From: Oehlia diaphana
Taxonomy: Eukaryota > Glomeromycota > Glomeromycetes > Glomerales > Glomeraceae
DNA length: 20,740 nucleotides
Direction: 5' to 3'
NCBI GenBank assembly: GCA_003833135.1
Contig: QZLH01001330.1
Span: 13,512 to 34,251 of the forward strand
The position numbers and the translations under genes are program-made. This document shows positions 1 to 8,169 of the stretch, in pieces (the stretch's first letter is position 1; each line of letters opens with the position of its first letter). The notes beneath the pieces were generated by a model. The model ran no database searches. It was given only the letters and a program-made list of their open reading frames with translations, and had not been told where the DNA came from.

Positions 1-1062
1 AATCATTAAAATATAATCCTGAAAGAAAAGGTGGTGATACTTCATATTTTATTTCAACCTTTCGTAAATTATGTTATAACGCTGAGATTAATGATATAGA
101 AGAACAAAAAAGATATCTTTATAAATCACTTCCTTATAATCATTTTAATTATATCTCAAATGAATTTTATGAGAAAATGAAGAATGTAAATTCGATTAAT
201 GAGTTAATTAAAAGGTTTGAAGAAATTGTTTTAGAAGAATCGAATTTAATTAGAAATGGATCTATTGTAGCTTTAAAACATATTGCCACAGGAAAATATT
301 TAGGTTCCATTAAAAATTTATGTTATACAACTGGAAGTCGAAACCAATTGGTATAGTTTTTACATCGCAACTTCAAAAAAATTTCTTTAATCGATTTTAT
401 ATAATTTTAACATAATTTAAAGGTTTTTGTAGGAAGCTCAGAGCCTATTCCAAATTCTTTATGGAAAATTGAATTTGGTGACGAATTAGCTACTTATGCA
501 AATAATTCTATAAAGCTACAACACGTTAAATCTGGGAGATTACTTGGAATATGTTATGACTACAATGACTACGGTAAATGGATTGATGATTATTTCAAAT
601 CTCCGTCAACTGATCATACAGAAGGTAATAGATTAAAATATATTTTTATTTATTAGTATGTTAATTTTAATATTAATATTTAAAATTTGTAGTGAGTTGT
701 TACGATAAAAATATGAATTATAAGATTTTGGATTGGAAATTTAATCATAGTAAATTAGATAAACATCAAGTATATTTAAAATCAAATGATGTTATTAATC
801 TTAGTATTGAGAAATTCTATGGTAACTATGGTAATATTATTCAAAACGGACAAGTTGAATTTTTACGTAGTCATGATATTCAATTTACTGTTGGGAACGA
901 TACTTTTCAAGAAGTTGTTTGTCATAATGAAAGATTAGGAGGGAATGATGAAGTAAGTAATTTTATTGTATTTTATTTTATTTAGATTCGTATAAAAATA
1001 TTAAATCTTTTCTTTTCTTTTAGTGGTGCATTGAACTTATTCACGAAGTTAAAATTTTCTAA
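1..1062 (+). CDS. Copy A: Gag-like/MIR-domain fusion protein, 5' end outside the window
   Basis: This is the 3' part of a four-exon gene. Reconstructed exons are 1-350 (continuing from outside), 423-624, 693-952 and 1024-1062, ending in TAA. Introns are GT-AG with phases 0, 1 and 0, and 282 residues are visible. The first ~75 residues are the second half of a Gag/capsid-like helical domain (FISTFRKLCYNAEIND, then a KRFEEIVLEES helix). From IRNGSIVALKHIATGKYLGS on, the protein is MIR-like, with LWKIEFGDEL, a second KLQHVKSGRLLG motif, the conserved FNHSKL stretch, VEFLRSHDIQFT and the ending NDEWCIELIHEVKIF. MIR domains are ligand-binding beta-trefoils known from protein mannosyltransferases and IP3/ryanodine receptors. 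The ligand here is unknown. There is no signal peptide or membrane segment in the visible part, so a cytosolic protein is inferred. Exon joins keep one open frame throughout, which is strong support. Confidence 0.85.
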
Positions 1063-1880
1063 GCAACGTTTCCGATATATGTTTTACCTTTAAGTTGTTC
1101 TAAATACGTTAATATCAGCAAATATAGTTTAATATGATTTAATATCGATTGCATTTATGAAATTATAGTCAAATATAATAATTACTTATAGTAGACTACA
1201 CGTCAATTATTGAATTTCCCACAATTTTCATACTTTCGAATATTATTTCTTTAATCGAGGTTAAGAATATCATTTTTGACTTTTGTATGTGACATCTTAA
1301 ATATGCAACGCTCTTAATATTTGTATTTAACTAATTTGAAAAGCATATACTGTATTTGTTTTATATAGTAAAATTTATGACGCGTAATACATAAACTATA
1401 ATTGTCCAATTACTCATGACATTTTGCCAATTGCATCACGTTTGATAATCCTTGTAATGCGATTTGATTTCAAAATTTTGGTTAATTTTCGCAATTCGAT
1501 GGTTAATAATTTGTGTAATAGTTGTATTACATCACCGTTTATTTTTATTTTTATTGTTATTAACAAGACAAACAATTTATGTTTGACAGTGGGAATTGCA
1601 TATACAAATAAGACAAAAGTAATTCCAACAAAACTGACAAATAAATCACGAAATGGCGATGCCTCCTTGGTGGTAAAAATAAGGAATATGAACGTGTGCG
1701 GAGCAACTCCACAGACGGACTTAACGAACTAAAAAGTAAAAAGAAAAAATACATATTCTGAATTCTAAATTAGTAAAATAAGAACTAATTTACGTAACGC
1801 TTCTAAAATTTTCTCTAAGATCTTAGGTCGTGAGGCCTACGGGACTTGTCCTTCTTTTTCTGCTTCTCGCTTCTCGGGCT
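1063..1880. other. 3' flank of copy A, no gene seen
   Basis: No convincing gene lies here. The first part matches the flanks that follow other copies: a GTAGACTAC-GTCAATTATTG stretch near 1190 recurs near 4280 and 12540, and an 'ATATGCAACGCTCTT' stretch near 1297 recurs in diverged form near 4360, 7260, 12620, 15390 and 19575. Two overlapping open frames between 1424 and 1754 on opposite strands have no recognisable content. A small GGAG-caa-CTCC hairpin lies near 1700. Confidence 0.5.
1401..1536 (+). repeat. Dispersed repeat, first of two close copies
   Basis: About 136 bp here (starting ATTGTCCAATTACTCATGAC) closely match 15814-15953, with a few substitutions and short indels. More diverged relatives occur in the 3' flanks of other units (for example near 4420, 7340, 12750 and 19730, recognisable by a GAAATGAATTA...GAATTGTC stretch). 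It is therefore best seen as part of the duplicated flank and not as an independent transposon. Confidence 0.6.
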
Positions 1881-1911
1881 TCTGGGTGATATATGACACC
1901 CCAGTAAAAAG

Positions 1912-1994
1912 CTCGGTCACGTGATATTCAGCCAATAATTTTTCCCAAACAAATCTAACCCAACAAACTATTTCACAATAATCACGTGCCCGAG
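1912..1994. repeat. Short element with CACGTG-bearing inverted arms, copy 1
   Basis: Two 14-base arms, CTCGGTCACGTGAT (1912-1925) and ATCACGTGCCCGAG (1981-1994), are inverted repeats of each other with one mismatch, separated by about 55 bp. Each arm contains the palindrome CACGTG in a GTCACGTGA-like context, the known site type of basic helix-loop-helix factors such as yeast Cbf1. A related element sits at 17377-17452. It could be a small MITE or a paired regulatory site. A gene dependent on it is not apparent. Confidence 0.55.
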
Positions 1995-2030
1995 TTTTTT
2001 TTGGGAAAGTCTACGAAGCTATAATAACAT

Positions 2031-3262
2031 AAAAAATTGTAATAATATATATGTAATCGATAAAGACGTTCGAAAATGGTCAAATTCAGCCGTTCAATCT
2101 ACTATTTTTAATTCAATGATTAATAATTCATCTTTGCAGCCCATCAAACAATTTATAGTTCAAGATAATATAAATTGGACTTTCACTTGGGAATGGATAA
2201 ATAATAATCCTCTTGATACACCATGTAGGGAAAATTATCAATAATTCAAGGAAGAAAAATTAAAAAATGTACTCTCACACATCCAACTGTGGATATTCAA
2301 CAGCGTAACTATCCGCGACTTTATCCTCGAGGCATTATCCCTTGTATATCATGTAATTCAACAATGAACATATCGGCTTATGCCCCGCCCACTCTGATAC
2401 TATTTCGCAAATAATGATTGAATTTTCTGATACTTTACTCCATTTATTAATGGACATAGTGGACAACAAAAAATACGGTATCAATGTTATTTAATACGAA
2501 CTTCGGTTCACACTTAACAATCGATCAGCATCCTTTTATCTACTAATTCACCATTTGGTCCCGCGAGACCTAACTGATATTTTTATAATTATATAAAACA
2601 GAAGAAACAACGTTTCAACACCTTCATAAAATATATGAAGTTAGTTATGGATAAATCGACATTCTTATATGGAACCGACATTCCGATGCTGTTAAAGAAT
2701 GGGAACGTTCCTTAAATATAACGAAAAAGAAAAAGAAATTTTATAAAAAACATCACTCGTCTAATAATGACCGCCCGGCTGTGAACGAAGACGTACCACA
2801 AGGACACAATCGCACACCTGTCAATTTTGATCAACACAATTTCACTCCTTATTACCATAAAAATGGTTTATATGATGCTGATACCCATATTAGATGGACA
2901 TCTAGTAATTTTTTACACTCGGGTTCTTGGGAATCACATAGAGATCGATTTTGGTTCGATAATATAGATTTATTTGTTAATTTATAATTACAATATAGTG
3001 GGACGTAATTTAGATATTAGATAATATTTTTATGTTCTTATTTTCTCGTTTTTTTTATTTCCTTCCGTGGGGTGGTTGGGTCTTTTCCGTGGCGTAGCCG
3101 GCAGCTTCAAGGTCAGGAGTCATCATCTGCCCGGCTTCTCCGGCTCGTGATTTAGTTTGTAGTTTTAGAATTATTTTCGCTGCAATTTACATGTAATATT
3201 GTTGTTTTGATAATTTGTACGTTCTGAAACATAAAAATAAAATAAAATACAAAAAATTGTAA
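2031..3262. repeat. Target-site duplication around the LINE
   Basis: AAAAAATTGTAA occurs at 2031-2042 and again at 3251-3262, bracketing the LINE fragment. The paralogous site at about 17500-17510 (AAAAAATTGAAG) carries one copy and no insert, and sequence on both sides aligns with the flanks here. This supports insertion after the segment had been duplicated. Confidence 0.6.
2043..3250 (+). mobile_element. 5'-truncated, decayed LINE (non-LTR retrotransposon) 3' end
   Basis: About 1.2 kb with remnants of the C-terminal part of a reverse-transcriptase polyprotein in shifting frames. Seen are a zinc-finger-like stretch near 2330-2400 (CISCN, then after a frameshift HIGLC), VKEWERSLNITKKKKK near 2690, and an open tail ending with TAA at 2987 (RPAVNEDVPQGHNRTPVNF onward). 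A GC-richer 3' untranslated part follows (3060-3150), then an A-rich tail, AAAATAAAATAAAATAC, at the junction. The piece is flanked by 12-bp direct repeats, as expected for target-primed insertion. The peptide resembles Rhizophagus LINE C-termini from memory. Stops and frameshifts show it is dead. Confidence 0.65.
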
Positions 3263-4092
3263 AATTTTCGTATTAGGCAAAATTGATGTGATCGATTATT
3301 ACCTATAAAAATTTTCCCATTTGCCTTAAAAAAAGGATTTTCAAAATATAAACGACCTTCAAACTTACAATCAAAATTTTTTATTCAATATCATTTACTG
3401 TATTTAGCATTAGTCCAAGTTTATTTAAAAATTTAAATCATGCAAATGGAAGACCGTTATAATTTTTTATATTGCAACTTTTGAAATTTTTTTTTTTTTT
3501 GTTAATTGTTTTATTTTTATATAGTTAATATTTTTGAACAACTTAGGTTTTGGTAGGATGATATGGAAAGGATTGATCCATCATATGACATGTAGAACTT
3601 TTAATGTCCATGACCCATCATGATCGGATGGATTTATGATCATTCCAGATCTCCGTCAACTAATCATATAGATTAAAATATATTTTTATTTACAGTATTA
3701 GTATAGTAATATTAATATTTAAAATTTTTAGTGAGTTGTTGCGATGAAAATATAGATTATAAGATTTCGGATTGGAAATTTAATCATAGTAAATTAAAAA
3801 ATCATCAAGGATATTTAAAATCAAATGATATTATTAATCTTAATATTAAGAAATCCTATGCTAACGATGGTCAAGTTATTCAAACCGGACAAGTTGAATT
3901 TTTACGTAGTCATGATATTAATTTACTATTGGGAACGATGCTTTTCAAGAAGATAATGAAAGATTAGGAGGAAATGATGAAGTACGTAATTTGATTTGGT
4001 TTGATTTTATTTAGATTCGTATAAAAAATATTAAATCTTTTCTTTCCTTTTAGTGGTGCATTGAACTTATTTTAAAATTTTCTAAGCGACGT
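3251..4092 (+). pseudogene. Decayed Gag-like/MIR gene copy with near-intact exon 3
   Basis: Exon 1 is reduced to a short stretch near 3336-3375 (AAACGACCTTCAAACTTAC matches the start region with a deletion), and exon 2 (about 3547-3670) is scrambled. Exon 3 (3732 to about 3980) is well kept and resembles copy A (SCCDENIDYKISDWKFNHSK). It has a one-base loss after HDI and a roughly 10-base loss removing the VVCH part, so the frame is lost. Exon 4 (4054 onward) has lost about 8 bases before its stop. The donor after exon 3 is GTACGT instead of GTAAGT. A homologous relic lacking exons 3-4 lies at 17500-17790. Confidence 0.75.
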
Positions 4093-4991
4093 TCCGATAC
4101 ATATTTTGCCTTTTTTAAATGAATAGTATATATCTTTTAAAAATGCACTTTCCACTGAAATTAATGAAATTTTGGGATTATATAACGAAAGTACGTTAAT
4201 AGTTCAATATTGACTATTTTTATTGTATTATAATTTTACTCATGAAGTTATACGTAGTAAATTATAGTATAATTAATTATAGTAGACTACGCGTCAATTA
4301 TTGATACTTTCAAAAATATTATTTCCCTAAAGTTGAGAATATCATTTCTAACTTTTATACATGTGTAGCGCCATGCGAGCCCTTTTACGCAATATTTAGT
4401 ATAATATGTCGAAATGAATTACATCATCGAATTGTCATAATGTAATCATAATGCAATGTCACAATATGCGATTTGATTTTAAAAATTAAACAATTGATTT
4501 AGCATTACAGCTGATTTCATAATATACGGGACACCCATCATTTTACTTCATGTCGAGAGAAACTTGATAAGATTCGAATAAAATAAAAACTACACCACTG
4601 TGCTCAGACCAGGTGTTCCGAATCTAACAATATAGTTTTTATCTTATTCTGAACTTACCGAGTTTTACCGAATGTACCGACGGTATGTGACTATCGGCAA
4701 TTCGTGAGTAATAATTATTTTACACCGCCGTAATATGAATTTTATTCAACTTCCTGTAATCGTACAGTAGTTTTAAAAAATTGAATTTACCATATTAAGT
4801 AAAATTGATGACAAATTTACACCAATTACTTATAAAAACTCGCATTTTTTTTGAACCCGTTGAATTACTTGATTTTTTTTTAAAAAATGAAAAAAAAAAA
4901 ATTGTAACAATTGAAAAATAATGATTGTCAAAAAAATTTTTTTTTTGTAGATTTTCGGGCCAAAAAAATTAAATAAATAATGCTACATAAT
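4093..4991. other. 3' flank of the relic, no gene seen
   Basis: The first ~450 bp are the diverged version of the 3' flank shared by the array (GTAGACTACGCGTCAATTAT near 4280, the GTAGCGCCATGCGAGC stretch near 4366, and GAAATGAATTACATCATCG near 4413). The rest, including a FokI-free AT-rich stretch and poly-A/T runs at 4850-4960, shows no gene or recognisable element. Confidence 0.45.
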
Positions 4992-5535
4992 TGGTAGGTT
5001 CCGCGCCATCAAACTTCCAACCGGGACGGAATCGATGATTACGAGCAATTAAAGAAGATATTTCTTTAAGAATACAAAAATATTATATAAACATTTAAAA
5101 TATAATCATGGAAAAAAGACGGTAACGCATCATATTTTATTTTAAACTTTCTAATCCTACAAGAGATCCATTTCTAATTAAATTCGAATCTCCTAAAATG
5201 ATTTCTTCGAATTTTAATTCACTAATTGTATTTACATTCTTCATTTTCCCATAAATACACTTGAGATACTAAGTAATCAAAATGATTATTCGGAAGTGAT
5301 TTTCTTTTATTCTTCTATATCATTTATTTCAGCATTACATCACGTTAAAAATTTGTTATGCAACTGGTATAATTTATATATTGCAACTTTAAATTTTTTT
5401 TTTGTTATTTTTTGAGCAAACTTAGGTTTATAAGGAATCTAAAAGATCCAGTAACTTACAAGATTGATCTTATTAATAGATTTTTATGATTATGGGAAAT
5501 CTCCAAATCAACGAGATAAAATGGGTTAACTTAAT
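4992..5535 (+). pseudogene. Rearranged Gag-like/MIR relic with inverted exon-1 segment (upstream of B)
   Basis: Sense-strand exon-1 sequence runs from about 4992 (matching the 'VDSTIKLPTG' region) to about 5150. Then about 5157-5339 is the reverse complement of the exon-1 region encoding NAEIND...LIRNGSLV (for example TCGGAAGTGATTTTC is antisense to the SLPNN stretch). Sense sequence then resumes (GTTATGCAACTGG) through intron 1 to an exon-2 remnant near 5426-5500. It abuts the promoter of copy B. The same inversion occurs at 10551-10710 and 13390-13583, so the rearrangement predates duplication. Confidence 0.75.
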
Positions 5536-5540
5536 TATAA

Positions 5541-5640
5541 TGTAACACCGATTATATATTGTTACATCATTGTCACATGAAAAAATGGTAGAATTTGACG
5601 AATTAAGAAATATTGGTATAACAATTTCTATATAAATAAG
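5541..5640 (+). promoter_or_regulatory. Promoter of copy B
   Basis: An inverted repeat TGTAAC-14 bp-GTTACA (5541-5566) is followed by TCATTGTCACATGA (5567-5580) and a TATA box TATATAAATAAG (5629-5640) starting 40 bp before the ATG. The same order recurs ahead of C and D. If transcription starts about 30 bp after the TATA box, the 5' leader would be only about ten bases. The binding protein is unknown. Confidence 0.65.
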
Positions 5641-5668
5641 TGAGATCCCTTTCTTTCGTTTAAAAAAA

Positions 5669-6967
5669 ATGGACCCTCAAAAATATAATGGAAATATTCA
5701 TCCAGACGAATGGATAAGCGATCTTCAAACTTGTTTTAATATAAAACAAAACTTACAAGACTTAATAAATATAAATGCTGTTAATATAAATATTGTTATA
5801 TCCTTAGTAGATTCCACTATTAAACTTCCAACTGGAATTGATAATATTGAAAAACTTCGTAATGCACTTAAAGAAGATATTTCCTTTACGGTATTTAAGA
5901 ATACAAATAAAAGAAAATTACAATCATTAAAATATAATCCTGAAAGAAAAGGTGGTGATACTTCAAGTTTTATTTCAACCTTTCGTAAATTATGTTATAA
6001 CGCTGAGATTAATGATATAGAAGAACAAAAAAAGTTTCTTTATAAATCACTTCCTAATAATCATTTTGATTATATTTCAAATGAATTTTATGAGAAAATG
6101 AAGAACATAAATTCAATTAATGAATTAGTTAAAAGATTTGAAGAAATTGTTTTAGAAGAATCAAATTTAATTAGAAATGGATCAGTTGTAGCTTTAAAAC
6201 ATGTTGCCACAGGAAAATATTTAAGTTCCATTAAAAATTTATGTTATACAACTGGAAGTCGGAAACAATTGGTATAATTTTTACATCGCAACTTCAAAAA
6301 AATTTCTTTAATCGATTTTAATATAATATAAAGCTTTTTGTAGGAAGCTCAGAGCCAGTTCCAAATTCTTTATGGAAAATTGAATTTGGTGATGAATTAG
6401 CTACTTATGCGAATAATTCTATAAAGTTACAACATGTCTTATCTCATAAATTTCTTGGAATATATTATTGTTATTTTGATAATACTAGATGTTACTATAT
6501 TAATGAATATTCCAAATCTCCGTCAACCAATTATACAGAAGGTAATAAATTAAAATATACTTTTACTTTTTATTTATTAGTTAAGATAATATTAATATTT
6601 GTTATTTTTAGTGAGTTGTTATAATAACACTGATAACGATTATAGATATTGGAACGGAGATTGGATGTTTAATCATAGTAAATTAGAAAATCATCAAGGG
6701 TTTTTAAAATCAAATGATATTATTAACCTTAATATTAAGAAAATTTATGCTAACAATGAAGTTGAATTTTTACGTAGTCATGATATTCAATTTACTATTG
6801 AGAACGATGTTTTCCAAGAAGTTGTTTGTCATAATGAAAGATTAGGAGGAAATGATGAAGTAAGTAATTTTATTTGATTTTATTTTATTTAGATTCATAT
6901 GAGTATTCAAACTTTTCTTTCCCTTTAGTGGTGTATTGAACTTATTCACGAAGTTAAAATTTTCTAA
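5669..6967 (+). CDS. Copy B: complete Gag-like/MIR-domain fusion protein (365 aa)
   Basis: Exons 5669-6271, 6334-6541, 6612-6859 and 6929-6967 join into one open frame of 365 residues, with introns in phases 0, 1 and 0. Residues ~5-27 (KYNGNIHPDEWISDLQTCF) and ~98-165 (FISTFRKLCYNAEINDIEEQ, SLPNNHFDYI, ELVKRFEEIV) follow the pattern of the retrotransposon Gag/capsid domain (a W near the first helix, an F-x-x-F-x-x-L helix, then an L-P helix pair). Residues ~168-365 form a MIR-like beta-trefoil. No zinc knuckle, protease or polymerase follows. This copy carries about 8 extra residues near position 30 (QDLININAVNI) relative to C and E. The start is the first ATG after a conserved A-run and TATA box. 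Function is not known. A cytosolic, ligand-binding or capsid-like role is inference only. Confidence 0.88.
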
Positions 6968-7574
6968 GCAGCGTTTCCGATACAAATTTTGCCTTTAAAT
7001 TGTTCAAATGAATAATATATATCTTTTAAAAAAGGCAATTTCCAATGTGAAATTGATAATGAATTTCGACATTATACTGTAGACCGAAAATTTAATTAAT
7101 TATAATAAAAAATTTAAGATAGATTTATCCGCAATACATAGTTCAATGTTGATTACATTATTATAATATATTACTAATGAAATTATAATCAATTATAATT
7201 ATTTATAGTAAATATGCTCAATTACTATAAGATATTCTCAAAATATTAAATGTATTTTACATATGCAGCGCCCGCAAGCCTTTTACTGTATTCAAGCATT
7301 GTTTATACCATTCTTAATCCAAATAGCCCGTGCGTGTCGAAATGAATTATACCATCGAATTGTCGTAAAGCGATTTGATTTTACAATTTAACAATTCGGC
7401 AATTCGACATTATGGTGGTGTAATTAGTGTAATAGTAATTTTGCACCGCCGAACTTCAACCCCTGTCATGTACAGTGGCTATAAATATAATAGGTAAATT
7501 TATATAACAGTTTTTATATCGATTACTTGTAAAAAATTCTGTTTTTTCTGAACGTTACCATTTAGTTAAAATCA
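6968..7574. other. 3' flank of copy B, no gene seen
   Basis: This is the shared 3' flank (GATACAAATTTTGCCTTTAA after the stop, the GCAGCGCCCGCAAGCC stretch near 7265, and GAAATGAATTATACCATCG near 7340). Near 7410-7450 a GGTGGTGTAATT...GCACCGCCG segment gives a weak inverted match. No coding sequence is recognised. Confidence 0.45.
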
Positions 7575-7772
7575 ATGGATCTTCCAAAATAGAATGGAAT
7601 ACTCATTCAGACGAATTAGATGAACGATTTTTCTATTTTAGTATTAAATACAACTTACAAATATAAATGATGCTAATTAATAAAACTTCCAAACGGGAAT
7701 TGATGATTATGAGCACTTAAAACAGATAGATATATACAAAAATGTTGCAAACATTGAGATGTAATTCTGGAA
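7575..7772 (+). pseudogene. Exon-1 remnant of the Gag-like/MIR family
   Basis: ATGGATCTTCCAAAATAGAA at 7575 matches the start of exon 1, but codon 6 is a stop. CATTCAGACGAATTAGATGA then matches HPDEWIND in broken form, and 7680-7772 keeps pieces of the 'TIKLPTGIDN' and 'KLQSLKYNPE' regions with deletions. Exons 2-4 are absent and a telomere-like tract follows 50 bp later. A similar remnant lies at 20005-20135. Confidence 0.65.
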
Positions 7773-7822
7773 ATAAGTTCATTCCACCAACAATCATTTC
7801 ACTGACAGTTTTGAAATCTTGT

Positions 7823-7890
7823 CCTAATCTTATCCTAACCCTAATCTTAACCCTAATTTTCTTACCTAACTGGATAGCCCTAACTCTAAT
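7823..7890. repeat. Degenerate interstitial telomere-like tract
   Basis: CCTAACCCTAATCTTAACCC and related units fill about 68 bp, with the pure hexamer (CCCTAA on this strand, TTAGGG on the other) mixed with variants. TTAGGG is the usual fungal telomere unit. The tract is internal and short, so it is not a functional chromosome end in this window. Confidence 0.6.
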
Positions 7891-7906
7891 CGTCGAGACG
7901 TATAAT

Positions 7907-7963
7907 TGTCGGCGAAACATTTGTCTTCAAAATGACCCTGTCGGCGAAACGTCTGTCGGTGAG
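7907..7963. repeat. Short GTCGGCGAAAC direct repeats
   Basis: TGTCGGCGAAAC occurs at 7907-7918 and 7939-7950 (32-bp period), with a partial third unit TGTCGGTGAGA at 7953. It is GC-rich for this locus and directly follows the telomere-like tract, suggesting one inserted block. Confidence 0.5.
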
Positions 7964-8005
7964 AATGCGATTATTGGAGATAAATAATGTATGAAGCGCC
8001 GTACT

Positions 8006-8042
8006 GATCAAAAATCCCGGGTAATACCCGGGATTTTTGATC
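8006..8042. repeat. Perfect 37-bp palindrome upstream of copy C
   Basis: Arms GATCAAAAATCCCGGGTA (8006-8023) and its exact reverse complement (8025-8042) flank one base. Each arm contains CCCGGG. It ends 7 bp before the promoter inverted repeat of copy C and has no counterpart ahead of B, D or E. It would form a strong hairpin or cruciform. Whether it is a terminator, a protein site or a transposon footprint cannot be decided here. Confidence 0.8.
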
Positions 8043-8048
8043 TGATAA

Positions 8049-8134
8049 TGTAACACCGATCATATTGTTACATCATTGCCACATGAAAAAAATGATAGAA
8101 TTTGACGAATAAAGCATAACAAATTCTATATAAA
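8049..8134 (+). promoter_or_regulatory. Promoter of copy C
   Basis: TGTAAC-12 bp-GTTACA (8049-8072) is followed by TCATTGCCACATGA and the TATA box TATATAAATAAG starting at 8127, 43 bp before the ATG. The layout matches B and D. Confidence 0.65.
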
Positions 8135-8169
8135 TAAGTGAGATTCCTCTTTTGGCCATTTAAAAAAAA

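Noticed and set aside
692..985. Exon 3 as a separate small gene starting at GTG (also at 6611, 9097, 11968 and 18870)
   Set aside because: The apparent start codon is the G of a splice acceptor plus the first two exon bases. Joining to exon 2 (…ACAGAAG) gives a continuous MIR domain in every copy.
1424..1754. Open frames on both strands (102 and 64 codons)
   Set aside because: They overlap each other and partly lie in a non-coding dispersed repeat. The homologous repeat at 15814 does not keep the frame.
5669..6277. Exon 1 as a complete 202-residue stand-alone protein
   Set aside because: It would end in the middle of the first MIR motif. A GT donor just before the stop and a matching acceptor restore the domain in all copies, although intron retention could still produce it.
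7717..7987. Open frames across the telomere-like tract
   Set aside because: The plus frame joins an exon-1 remnant to CCCTAA repeats and the minus frame reads the same repeats. Neither is a gene.
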